A DNA stretch of 64,000 bases from an uncultured Rhodospira sp. (GTDB lineage: Bacteria > Pseudomonadota > Alphaproteobacteria > Rhodospirillales > Rhodospirillaceae): positions 1 to 64,000 of the forward strand of contig NZ_CAKZOT010000080.1 in NCBI RefSeq assembly GCF_937138205.1, written 5' to 3'. Below, piece after piece: positions 34,706 to 43,815 of this stretch (positions within the stretch are counted from its first letter, which is position 1; each line of letters opens with the position of its first letter). The notes below the pieces were generated by a model. The model saw only the letters and a list, made by a program, of their open reading frames with translations. It was not told the origin of the DNA and did not search any database. Position numbers and translations under genes: made by a program.

Positions 34706-35555
34706 CTCCGCCTCTTAGCATGTCAACGTAGTTCTCAGATTTCATGCCGCCGGTAAACGTGTCATCCAAAATAGCGTCAAGGCCGACAGCAGAAAAACTA
34801 ATAATGTCCAACGCCTCGGCTTCAATATAGCGGATATCACCACCGTCACCGTAGTATTTGCGGCCGACAACACGAACCCGCTTTCCTTCCCATACATCCG
34901 TTAATGTCTTATCCATTCCAACGTTCTTGGCGCGCGTTTCGGTCAGACGACAAGTAATGCGGTCTCCGCCCTTGGTCAAGATCCAGAAGGCGGGCCGATT
35001 TCGGTATTCCCCAACATTTTGAATACGGCCGAAGACCTCGCCAAAGGAGGTATGTTTCGGAATGTCACTTCCAGCAGGAATTTCATATAACTCAATATGA
35101 TCAAGGGCCGTTTTGGAGATGTGTGGGGTAATATGGATAACGTTGTCGTCTTCCCCACGTCGATATACACGTGTCAGGCCGATCCGTTCTTGGTGTCGTT
35201 GCAGTATACGTTTTCCGACCACCAATCCCTTTCGGTCCAACCAGTCCGGGATGCCCGTATTGATGTCACCCAAAAGGCCTCTCATTGCGTCAGAAGCCCG
35301 GGCAAAGTCGGCGTCGGCCTCGCCGCTCACATCGGTGCCCTCTTCGGTCGCTTCTGGTGCGATTTCCACCGTTAGGGGGCTGTTGGTCGTGGCTGCTTTC
35401 AAGACCCAGGTATAACGGCACACGTTTCCCCTGGCTCGTGCGGGCGCGCGCAACCACTCCACCAAATCGAGGATTTGGTGCATCGCATCATCGATCGCGA
35501 GGGGCTTCGTCTTCCCGCCGCTCGGCTGAACGACAAATACGTAGGACTTGCTCAT
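34698..35555 (-). CDS. Hypothetical protein, 285 aa, partner of the PIN-domain gene
   Basis: Overlaps the PIN ORF by 8 bp; beta-rich C-terminal half (FGEVFGRIQNVGEYRNRPAFWILTKGGDRITCRLTE...VWEGKRVRVVGRKYYGDGGDIRYIEAEALDI). Confidence 0.7.
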   Translation of the reverse strand: MSKSYVFVVQPSGGKTKPLAIDDAMHQILDLVEWLRAPARARGNVCRYTWVLKAATTNSPLTVEIAPEATEEGTDVSGEADADFARASDAMRGLLGDINTGIPDWLDRKGLVVGKRILQRHQERIGLTRVYRRGEDDNVIHITPHISKTALDHIELYEIPAGSDIPKHTSFGEVFGRIQNVGEYRNRPAFWILTKGGDRITCRLTETRAKNVGMDKTLTDVWEGKRVRVVGRKYYGDGGDIRYIEAEALDIISFSAVGLDAILDDTFTGGMKSENYVDMLRGGDG

Positions 35556-35682
35556 CTCGCCAACTTCCGGTGAAGCATCACTGTGTCAACCGCCATGCCC
35601 GGTAGCCACGCGCCTTCGATGCCGCGACATTTAATCGCACAACGGCTTATGATAACGTGAATGGTCATGCACTCACGTCGAT

Positions 35683-35910
35683 TCAAGCGGCATTCAGAGC
35701 CCGCGCCTCCGCCATGATCTCGTCCAGCGATTTGTCGCTGACGCCGCTGGCCAGTCCCTCGTCGATGGCGCGCTGAAGCCCGGCCCGGGCGTGGTCGCGC
35801 TGGATCAGGTCGCGGACGGTGGCGCCAACGTCGGCATACCCGCCGGCGCTCGCCTGGGTCTCGCACCACGTCTTCAGGGGCTCGGGGAGGGAAACCGTGA
35901 CATGATCCAT
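35683..35910 (-). CDS. ParD-family antitoxin
   Basis: MDHVTVSLPEPLKTWCETQASAGGYADVGATVRDLIQRDHARAGLQRAIDEGLASGVSDKSLDEIMAEARA. Confidence 0.85.
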   Translation of the reverse strand: MDHVTVSLPEPLKTWCETQASAGGYADVGATVRDLIQRDHARAGLQRAIDEGLASGVSDKSLDEIMAEARALNAA

Positions 35911-36070
35911 GCCCTGGGCCTTTCAACCAACTCAAACAACGTCGCCGGCGCAATCCGCCCTGTTCAGGATTCGTTCAGTCTATCGCGGCGGGCCAAGCGG
36001 GGCAATGGCGTGGCGGCATCGTGTCCGGGCCAACCTTGAGGCCGGCGGTGCGGCGGTTCGACCAGGTGCG

Positions 36071-37750
36071 TCAAGCGAGAGGCAGGGTCACCCGAGGCCC
36101 GTGACCGGTGTCCAGGGTGAGCTCCAGCGCCCGCCCCAGTCCCGCCCGCGCCAGGCCGTCGGCCAACAGCAGGGCGGCCGCGTCGGGTTCGGCGCGCAGC
36201 GCTTCGGCAAGGGTGGCGGGATCGACCGGTGCCGCACCGTGCGCTGTGTGGGCGGTCAGGATCTCCCGCGCGGCGGCCGACGGCGGCGGGCCGTCATCCT
36301 CTATCGTGAGGCGGACGCCGCCGCTGTCGTTCCCCTGCACGCTGACCGAAACGGTGCGGGACGGGGCTTGGTCCGGATCCACGGGGCCGTCGACTCGTAA
36401 CAGGACGCTTTCCACGGCATAACCGATCACGGCCGCCAGCAAACCCGGGTGGGCCGTGGCCGCCAGGTCCGGCGGGCAGGCCAGGGTGAGGTCAACGCCC
36501 CGGGCCCGGCTTCGCTGACCGAGCACGGCCAGGATGTCCTCCAGCAGGAGGTCGAGCGGCGGCGCGGGGGTGTCCGGCGCCGCCGTCAGGTGGCCAAGCG
36601 CCGAGGCCACCCGCGCGGCGGTGGTCGGGTCGTCGGGCAGCGCCTGCGCCAGCAGGGGAGCCGTGGCGGCCAGGGCGCGCCCGGCGGCGGCCTCCGTCGC
36701 CGCGCCGAGCAGGGCGGTCCGCAGCGTGGCGGCGTCGCGGTCGGGTGCGGTCGGTTGCACGGGGGCGGCGGCCGGGACCTCCGCGCGGCGGCCGATTCGC
36801 CCCAGCGGCGCCGCATAGGCCGTCCCGGCAAGCACCGCACTGCCCAGGGCCACGGCCAACACCGCCAGCAGGGCGGCAATCAGGGCGTCTTGAAGACGCA
36901 CGAAGCCGGTGGCGACGGTCGCGTGGGCCTCGGCCAGGCGCGTGTCGGCGGTGGTGTGGGCGAGATCGGCGGCGCGGGTCAGAGTGCCGTCGGCGCTCTG
37001 CCACAGCCGGTCGACCGCAGCCTGGTCGAGCAGGGCCGCCCGGCGCGCGGCCGGAATGTCCAGGGCGTCGGCCATGGCCGCGTGCACGCCAGTCCCTGAT
37101 CCCAGCGGACCGGTGCGGTCCAGGCCGGCGGGCAGGCCAGGCGCGGCGATGGCCCGGGCCGCCAGCCGCCGCGCCTCGCGGTCCAGGAAGGGCAGGGCAG
37201 GCGCCTGCGCGCGGGCGGCCAGGGTCAGAGTCTCGCTCAACCGGCCAAGCTGGCGGGCGCGCGGCGTGGCCGCCTCGTCCTGCGGCGCGGTCGCGAACCG
37301 GTCCAGCGTGCGCAGGCGGTCGGCGATCAGCGTGGTCCAGGGCGTCTGGGCGTTGCGGTGCGCGGCCAGGCGGTCGACGGCGGCGCGGGCGTCGTCCAGG
37401 GCCGTGCCGAACGCCGCCGGCAGGCCGGCGCGCCATGCCGGATCACTCGACAGCACGCGAAAGCGCGACACGGCCCGCTGCCGCGCCGGTTCGCCCGCAC
37501 TTCCGGCCGGGGCGTGGCGGATCTGCCGCGCCAGACCACGCAAGCCCTCGACCGCGCGGGCAACAGTGGCCAACGCGTCGGCCTCCGCCCGGGCCGCGTC
37601 CAGCGCCCCGTCGTCAACGTGGGGGGCCAGATCGAGAACGCGCCAGCCGACCAGCGCCGCCGGGGCGCACAGCAGGGCGAACACGACCATCGCCGCCACC
37701 ACGAGCCCCAGCACGGGACGCGGGCGCTTGGCTCCCGGTGTGGGGGTCAT
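36071..37750 (-). CDS. Two-TM histidine-kinase-like protein with degenerate ATPase domain
   Basis: N-terminal TM, helical periplasmic region, second TM; C-terminal VRLTIEDDGPPPS resembles a degraded HATPase G1 box; no clear H-box or N-box Asn. Confidence 0.5.
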   Translation of the reverse strand: MTPTPGAKRPRPVLGLVVAAMVVFALLCAPAALVGWRVLDLAPHVDDGALDAARAEADALATVARAVEGLRGLARQIRHAPAGSAGEPARQRAVSRFRVLSSDPAWRAGLPAAFGTALDDARAAVDRLAAHRNAQTPWTTLIADRLRTLDRFATAPQDEAATPRARQLGRLSETLTLAARAQAPALPFLDREARRLAARAIAAPGLPAGLDRTGPLGSGTGVHAAMADALDIPAARRAALLDQAAVDRLWQSADGTLTRAADLAHTTADTRLAEAHATVATGFVRLQDALIAALLAVLAVALGSAVLAGTAYAAPLGRIGRRAEVPAAAPVQPTAPDRDAATLRTALLGAATEAAAGRALAATAPLLAQALPDDPTTAARVASALGHLTAAPDTPAPPLDLLLEDILAVLGQRSRARGVDLTLACPPDLAATAHPGLLAAVIGYAVESVLLRVDGPVDPDQAPSRTVSVSVQGNDSGGVRLTIEDDGPPPSAAAREILTAHTAHGAAPVDPATLAEALRAEPDAAALLLADGLARAGLGRALELTLDTGHGPRVTLPLA

Positions 37751-38685
37751 CGGCCGGCCTCTGCGGACCCGTGGTGAGGGCTCGCCGCCAGAGGGTCGGG
37801 GCTGAGCCGGGCCAGCGCCCGCAGGCGTCCCTCGTCGCGCAAGGCGGTGAGGGCGGCGTCGACCGCCTCGGCCAGGATCCCGTCACCAGCGCCCGTCGCC
37901 AGCGCCACCGGCCCGCCGGCGCCGTGCTCGATACGCGGCGGGCCGAGCGGCACCAGGGCATCGCCGGGCGCGACGTGACCAAGGGCCTCCATCGCCACGG
38001 CCAGGGGCAGGAACGCGGCGTCCGCCTCGCCGCGTCGCAGGGCGGCCAGGGCCTCGTCCTGGGTGGTCGCCAAGACGACGCTGGCGCCCGCCGGGGCCAG
38101 GCGCCGGAGTGCTTGTGCTTGGTCCGATCCGGCGGCGGTGACCACCACCCGCCCGGCCAGGTGTTCCATCGCGAACTCGTTTCCCTGCGCATGGGTCCAG
38201 GAGGCGGCACGGCCCAGCAGCAGCGACGCGGCGCGGGCATGGGGCGGGGCGAAGTGCACGCGTGCCGCCCGCGCCGGCGCGGCGACCAGATCGGCGGCGA
38301 TCATGTCCACGGCGCCGGAGGCCAGGGCGTCGACAAGCCCGTCGGGGGCCACCGCCGTGAATCGGCAGTCGATGTCCAGGCGCTCGCACACGGCACGAGC
38401 GACGGCGACATGCAGGCCGGCCGCGCGCCCGTCAGGCCCGGTTCCGGACAGCGGCAGCGCCCCGCCGACCGTGGCCACGGTCAGGGTCCGGGACGGCGTC
38501 AACGCCAGCGCCGGGGCCGGCTCCGGCGCGGGCGGCAGCGCCGCGCGCGTGCCCATCCCCACGGCCGCCACCGCCAGGGCCGCCACGACCAGGGACAGGC
38601 TCCAGACCGCGACCCGGCCAGGGCGCGAAGGCACGGCTCTACTCGGTTTCACGACTATAGATGTAAAGCCCGCCCGTTTCCTCAA
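37747..38685 (-). CDS. Family 3 extracellular solute-binding protein-like
   Basis: TM/signal anchor; VATVGGALPLSGTGPDGRAAGLHVAVARAVCERLDIDCRFTAVAPDGLVDALASGAVDMIAADL; 4-bp overlap with the next gene. Confidence 0.75.
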   Translation of the reverse strand: MRKRAGFTSIVVKPSRAVPSRPGRVAVWSLSLVVAALAVAAVGMGTRAALPPAPEPAPALALTPSRTLTVATVGGALPLSGTGPDGRAAGLHVAVARAVCERLDIDCRFTAVAPDGLVDALASGAVDMIAADLVAAPARAARVHFAPPHARAASLLLGRAASWTHAQGNEFAMEHLAGRVVVTAAGSDQAQALRRLAPAGASVVLATTQDEALAALRRGEADAAFLPLAVAMEALGHVAPGDALVPLGPPRIEHGAGGPVALATGAGDGILAEAVDAALTALRDEGRLRALARLSPDPLAASPHHGSAEAGR

Positions 38686-39058
38686 GAATGCCGAAGTAGT
38701 CCAGTTTGTGGTACTTGTTGCCGGTCGGCTGGTCGCCGGCCCAGATCACGGGCACCTCCCACAGTTCCTGCTCGCCGGCGCCGATGACGTAGAACGAGAT
38801 CGAGGTGCCGGTGATGGCCACGGGGTGATAGATGGCGCCGGTGGCGGGGTCGATGGTGGGCTGGCCCAGCCGCAGTTCCGGAATGTGGTGGATGCGCCAC
38901 TGGCCCATGGTGACGTTGCTGACGATGCCGGACCCGCCGCCGTCGGCCGGCGGCGCGGTGGACCCATCGCTGCTCTGGGCGTGGGCGGTGGGGGTGGAGA
39001 ACAGCAATCCAAAAGCGATCAAGGGCGCGGCGGCGGCCACGGCGATGCGGGGTCGCAT
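38639..39058 (-). CDS. Hypothetical exported protein
   Basis: Signal peptide LIAFGLLFSTPTAHAQ; mature region with Gly/aromatic motifs. Confidence 0.6.
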   Translation of the reverse strand: MRPRIAVAAAAPLIAFGLLFSTPTAHAQSSDGSTAPPADGGGSGIVSNVTMGQWRIHHIPELRLGQPTIDPATGAIYHPVAITGTSISFYVIGAGEQELWEVPVIWAGDQPTGNKYHKLDYFGILEETGGLYIYSRETE

Positions 39059-39280
39059 GGGGCGAGGGCTCCTTTGTTGTGGCGGCCAACCCGGCGGCGC
39101 GGGACGCGGCCGTTGACGGACAACACCAGGGGCGGACGAGGACACCTCATCCGGCGCGCACCGGCCCATCGCGGGGGCCGCCGGCACGCGGCGCATCCTA
39201 TCAATGCGTCGCGAAGGGTGCCAGCGCCCGTGGATGGATCGTGTGGCCGATCAGCCTGTAGGTGTGGCGGTTATCCCGCC

Positions 39281-40027
39281 TCACTGCCCGCTCGACTTGC
39301 CGCTCAGGTTGGGCAGCAGGCTGCGCACCCAGCCGGAGAAGGCCTCTGGATTGCGGGTTTGCATCCACACCGGGCCGGGACCGGTGAACTCCATCACCAG
39401 GCCCTCGCCGCTGGTGGCGCTGGTCACCATGCGCTGGAAAAAGCCGCCGGCGCCGGCGACCATGCGCGTCTGCACGGCCATGCCCTCCTGGTAGGCGACC
39501 ATGTGGCCGCTGTCGACGACGAAGCGCTCGCCCGGCGCCAGGTCGCGGCGGAAGATGGCGCCGAAGCTGGCCATGAACAGCGTGCCGGTGCCGCTGGCCC
39601 GCAGCATGAACAAACCCTCGCCGCCGAGCATCCCGCGCAGGCCGCCCCACGAGGGATCGACCGTCACGCCGGGGGCCGAGGCCAGGAACGACCCGCCCTG
39701 CACGATCAGCGGCGTGGCGGCGTCGACCTCGGCGTCGTGGATGTCGCCCGGCGTGGCCGGGGCTAGCGCCAGGTACCCGGGGCCATCGGTGGCGGTGATG
39801 TGGGTGACGAAGAAGCTCTCGCCGCCCATGGCCGAGCGGGTCAGGGCGCCGACGGCGCGGCCGAGAAAACCTCCACCACCGCCGGAGCCGCCACCCATGC
39901 TGGAGCGTAATGACAGGGTTGCGGACATGCACACCATGGCGCCTGATTCGCATTGCACCTCTTCGCCCTGGGCCATGTCCATTTCCAGCAGGGCAAAGGC
40001 CGGCCCGTGGGTGATTTTATAGTCCAT
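39281..40027 (-). CDS. AIM24/TIGR00266-family protein
   Basis: MDYKITHGPAFALLEMDMAQGEEVQCESGAMVCMSATL; GGLRGMLGGEGLFMLRASGTGTLFMASFGAI. Confidence 0.88.
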   Translation of the reverse strand: MDYKITHGPAFALLEMDMAQGEEVQCESGAMVCMSATLSLRSSMGGGSGGGGGFLGRAVGALTRSAMGGESFFVTHITATDGPGYLALAPATPGDIHDAEVDAATPLIVQGGSFLASAPGVTVDPSWGGLRGMLGGEGLFMLRASGTGTLFMASFGAIFRRDLAPGERFVVDSGHMVAYQEGMAVQTRMVAGAGGFFQRMVTSATSGEGLVMEFTGPGPVWMQTRNPEAFSGWVRSLLPNLSGKSSGQ

Positions 40028-40106
40028 TGTGGGGCTCCTGTCCTTGGGATCGGCGGTCCGTGATCAGGGTTGGGGCCGCGCGCGGCCCGCGCAGGCGACG
40101 AAAGAT

Positions 40107-40120
40107 TTGATCGACATCAA
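40107..40120. promoter_or_regulatory. FNR/FixK-type binding site
   Basis: TTGATCGACATCAA, exact match to TTGAT-N4-ATCAA, in the intergenic region between AIM24-like and ccoG. Confidence 0.8.
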
Positions 40121-40253
40121 TGTCGCGACTGCGTTGCAGGCGGTACAGCGAGACACAAGATACCACACGGGCGGACGGAACGGACCCGGGATCGCGGTCG
40201 GAGCGGTCCGGACGATTCCCATCGGGCCGCACGACCAGAAAGGCACAGGGCAC

Positions 40254-41750
40254 ATGACGGCAACGGACGGAGTGGCCGCAACGTCGACCCGGGAGAAGAC
40301 CACGACCAAGGCCAACACGGCGGAGGCGGCGCGCAAGGCCTCCTTGTACGGCGATCACGAAAAGGTCTATCCGCGCTATGTGAACGGGCCGTTCCGCCGG
40401 CTCAAGACGATCGCCAACTGGGTTCTGCTGTCGATCTTCTTCGTCGGCCCCTGGCTGCGTTGGGACCGGGGGCCGAACGCGCCCGATCAGGCCATCCTGA
40501 TCGACATGCCGGACCGCAAGGCCTACTTCTTCGCCATCGAGATCTGGCCGCAGGAGGTCTATTACCTCACCGGCATTCTGGTTTTGCTGTCCATCATTTT
40601 GTTCTTCGCCACGGCGTTGTTGGGGCGCGTCTGGTGCGGCTTTGCCTGTTTCCAGACCGTGTTCACGGACATCTTCGTGACCATCGAGCGGGCCATCGAG
40701 GGCGAGCGCGCCGACCGGATGCGGCTCGACCGGGGGCGCCTGACGGTCCGGAAGGTCGGCCTCAAGGCGATGAAGAACGCGGCTTGGCTGGCCGTGGCCT
40801 TCCTGGTCGGGCTGGGCTTCGTGCTCTATTTCGGCAACGCGCCGACGCTGGTGATGGACATCGTCACGCTGCAGGCCGGCGCGGCGCCCTACGGCACCAT
40901 CGCCGTGGTGGGCGGGTTCTGCTTTTTGCTGGCGGGATACGCGCGCGAACAGGTGTGCATCTACATGTGCCCCTATGCCCGCTTCCAGTCGGCCATGGTG
41001 GACGACGAGTCGCTGATCGTCACCTACGAGGCATGGCGCGGCGAGCCGCGCGGCAAGGCCCGCAAGACCGAGGACTTCAGCCAGCGCGGCCACTGCGTCG
41101 ACTGCACGCTGTGCTATCAGGTCTGTCCGACCGGCGTGGACATCCGCAAGGGCACGCAGCTTGCCTGCATCGGCTGCGGCCTGTGCGCCGACGCCTGCGA
41201 CAGCATCATGGACCGGTTCAACCTGCCGCGCGGACTGGTGCGCTTCGACTCGGTCAAGAACCAGGCGCGCCGCGCGCGGGGCGAAGACGTCTCGATCCGC
41301 TGGCTGCGCCCGCGCACCCTCATTTACATCACGGCGCTGGTGGTGGCCATCGCCGTCATGACCACGGCCTTCGTGACCCGCTCGCGCCTGGAGGTGAACG
41401 TCCTGGCCGAGCGCAGCCCGCTCTATGTGCAGCTTTCGGACGGCTCCATCCGCAACGGCTATACCGTCAAGATCCTCAACATGGAGCGCACCGATACCAC
41501 GTTCACCGTCGCCGTTGAGGACCTGCCTCAGGCCACCATGGACATCGTCGGTCACGAGACGGTGCCGGGGGATGCGGCCACGGCCCGCCTGCCGGTGACC
41601 GGCGACAGCGTGGGCACGTTCCGCGTCTACGTCTCGGCCCCGCCGGAGGCGCTGGACGGGGCCGCGACTCCCTTCCGCTTCCGGATCGAGAATCCGGCCA
41701 CCGGCGAGGCGGTGAACCAGTCGGCCAACTTCAACGCCCCGGCGCGGTGA
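40254..41750 (+). CDS. ccoG: Cytochrome c oxidase accessory protein CcoG
   Basis: RVWCGFACFQTVFTDIFVTIER; ferredoxin motifs CVDCTLCYQVCPTGVDIRKG, CIGCGLCADACD. Confidence 0.95.
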   Translation: MTATDGVAATSTREKTTTKANTAEAARKASLYGDHEKVYPRYVNGPFRRLKTIANWVLLSIFFVGPWLRWDRGPNAPDQAILIDMPDRKAYFFAIEIWPQEVYYLTGILVLLSIILFFATALLGRVWCGFACFQTVFTDIFVTIERAIEGERADRMRLDRGRLTVRKVGLKAMKNAAWLAVAFLVGLGFVLYFGNAPTLVMDIVTLQAGAAPYGTIAVVGGFCFLLAGYAREQVCIYMCPYARFQSAMVDDESLIVTYEAWRGEPRGKARKTEDFSQRGHCVDCTLCYQVCPTGVDIRKGTQLACIGCGLCADACDSIMDRFNLPRGLVRFDSVKNQARRARGEDVSIRWLRPRTLIYITALVVAIAVMTTAFVTRSRLEVNVLAERSPLYVQLSDGSIRNGYTVKILNMERTDTTFTVAVEDLPQATMDIVGHETVPGDAATARLPVTGDSVGTFRVYVSAPPEALDGAATPFRFRIENPATGEAVNQSANFNAPAR

Positions 41751-41862
41751 GGCGCGAGGGCATGGCGCCGAGGGTTTTTCTTGGCCTCGCGGGGCGCGAT
41801 GTCCTATTCGTCGGGTTTCCGCCGATATCCGGAGTCGGCGCCGCACCGCAGGGACGTCCGCC

Positions 41863-43788
41863 TTGGCCCTACTGCCTCCGTTCCTCAGCACCTCGCCGCG
41901 TGCTCGGATCGCCTATGTCCACGATGTGGCGATGGCGGGCCTGTCGTTCCTGCTGGCCATCTACCTGAGGGTGGGCGACGCATGGCAAGTGCATGTCGCG
42001 CCCGAGACCCTGACGATCGGCGCGGTCCTGTTCACCGCGATCGCGGCGGTCGTGTTCCTGTACCAGCCCATGTACAAGGGCATCTGGCGCTATGCGTCGA
42101 TGCGCGACCTGGTGGCCATCACCAAGGCGGTGACGCTGACGATCCTGTTGTTCGTTCCGGCGATGTTCCTGACCGGGCGGCTGGACGACCTGCCGCGCAG
42201 TGCCTTCCTCATCAACTGGTTCGTGCTGATGGCCCTGCTGGGCGGGCCGCGTTTCATCTACCGGGTGCTCAAGGACGGGCGCCTGGACTTCCGCTTCGAG
42301 GCGCGGCGCGATCCGGACGCCATTCCGGTGCTGCTGGTGGGGGCCGGCGACGGCGCCGAGTTATTCCTGCGCACCGTGCAGCGCCAGCAGGGCGCCAGCT
42401 ACCGCGTCGTCGGCATCGTCACCCACAAGAAGCGCCGGGTCGGCCGCCACATCCACGGCGTCGAGGTCATGGGCACGCTGGACCAGGTGGAGGACATCGT
42501 CGCCACCCTGTCCGGCCGCAATCAGCGGCCGATGAAGCTGGTGCTGACCGACGCCAATCTGGCGGGCGAGGACGTGCAGGCGCTGCTCGACGTCGCCGAC
42601 CGGCTGGGCCTGACGCTGGCCCGGCTGCCCCGCCCGACCGACCTCCGCGACGGGGCCGCCGACCGCCTGGAGGTGCGCCCCGTCTCGGTCGAGGACCTGC
42701 TGGGCCGCCCGCAGGCGGTGCTGGACCGTGACGCCATCGCCGCCCTGGTCAGCGGGCGGCGGGTCCTGGTGACCGGGGCCGGCGGCTCCATCGGATCGGA
42801 ACTGGTGCGGCAGGTGGCGGCGCTCGGGCCGGCGGCGCTGACCCTGTTGGACAACAGTGAATTCGCCCTCTACGCCATCGATTTGGAGATCGCCGAGCGG
42901 TACCCCGACCTGGCCCGGACCGGCTGCCTGGGCTCGGTGCGGGACCGGCGCCGGCTCGATCAGGTCATTGCCGAGGCCCGGCCCGACGTGGTGTTCCACG
43001 CCGCCGCCTTGAAGCACGTGCCGATGGTTGAGATGAACCCGACCGAGGGCCTGTGGACCAACGCCGCCGGCAGCCGCCACGTCGCCGACGTCTGCCGCGC
43101 TCACGGCGTGGCGACCCTGGTCATGATCTCCACCGACAAGGCGGTCAATCCGACCAGCATCATGGGCGCCGGCAAGCGCGCCGCCGAGACCTATTGCCAG
43201 GCGCTGGACGTGCTCGACCAGGATCGCCCGGGCCGCACCCGGTTCGTCACCGTGCGCTTCGGCAATGTGCTGGGCTCGACCGGGTCCGTGGTGCCGCTGT
43301 TCCAGCGCCAGTTGGCGCGCGGCGGCCCGCTGACCGTGACGCATCCCGAGATGACGCGCTACTTCATGACCATCCGCGAGGCGGTCGAACTGGTGTTGCA
43401 GGCCGCCGCCCTGGGCACGGCCGCCGACGCCTATCGGGGGCGCATCTTCGTGCTGGACATGGGCAAGCCGGTGCGCATCGTCGATGTGGCGCGGCAGATG
43501 ATCCGGCTGGCCGGGCTGCGGCCGGACGAGGACATCCCCATCGTCTTCACCGGCGCGCGCCCGGGCGAGAAGCTGTTCGAGGAGATCTTCCACGGTGCCG
43601 AACGGCCGCTGCCGACGGAATGCGAGGGCGTTTTGATCGCCGACCCGCGCCACCAGGACCACGCCCGCGTGGCCGCCCTGATGGACGCGCTGGAAGCGGC
43701 CTGCCGCGAGGGTGATACCGACCGCGCCCTGGCGCGGCTGCGCGATCTGGTGCCGGAGTACGACGCGGCCACGGTGTCAGCGGCTTAG
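41863..43788 (+). CDS. Membrane-bound nucleoside-diphosphate-sugar epimerase/dehydratase (CapD/WbpM/FlaA1-like)
   Basis: VLVTGAGGSIGSELVRQVAALGP, HAAALKHVPMVEMNPTEG, STDKAVNPTSIMGAGKRAAE; N-terminal TM helices. Confidence 0.93.
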   Translation: MALLPPFLSTSPRARIAYVHDVAMAGLSFLLAIYLRVGDAWQVHVAPETLTIGAVLFTAIAAVVFLYQPMYKGIWRYASMRDLVAITKAVTLTILLFVPAMFLTGRLDDLPRSAFLINWFVLMALLGGPRFIYRVLKDGRLDFRFEARRDPDAIPVLLVGAGDGAELFLRTVQRQQGASYRVVGIVTHKKRRVGRHIHGVEVMGTLDQVEDIVATLSGRNQRPMKLVLTDANLAGEDVQALLDVADRLGLTLARLPRPTDLRDGAADRLEVRPVSVEDLLGRPQAVLDRDAIAALVSGRRVLVTGAGGSIGSELVRQVAALGPAALTLLDNSEFALYAIDLEIAERYPDLARTGCLGSVRDRRRLDQVIAEARPDVVFHAAALKHVPMVEMNPTEGLWTNAAGSRHVADVCRAHGVATLVMISTDKAVNPTSIMGAGKRAAETYCQALDVLDQDRPGRTRFVTVRFGNVLGSTGSVVPLFQRQLARGGPLTVTHPEMTRYFMTIREAVELVLQAAALGTAADAYRGRIFVLDMGKPVRIVDVARQMIRLAGLRPDEDIPIVFTGARPGEKLFEEIFHGAERPLPTECEGVLIADPRHQDHARVAALMDALEAACREGDTDRALARLRDLVPEYDAATVSAA

Positions 43789-43815
43789 GAGTGCGGTTCG
43801 GCAGGGCCGAACGGA

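Noticed and set aside
36745-38787. 680-aa plus-strand ORF
   Set aside because: Runs opposite the kinase-like and solute-binding genes; composition typical of GC-rich frame artefact
40017-41891. 624-aa ORF antisense to ccoG
   Set aside because: ccoG has clear ferredoxin motifs on the other strand
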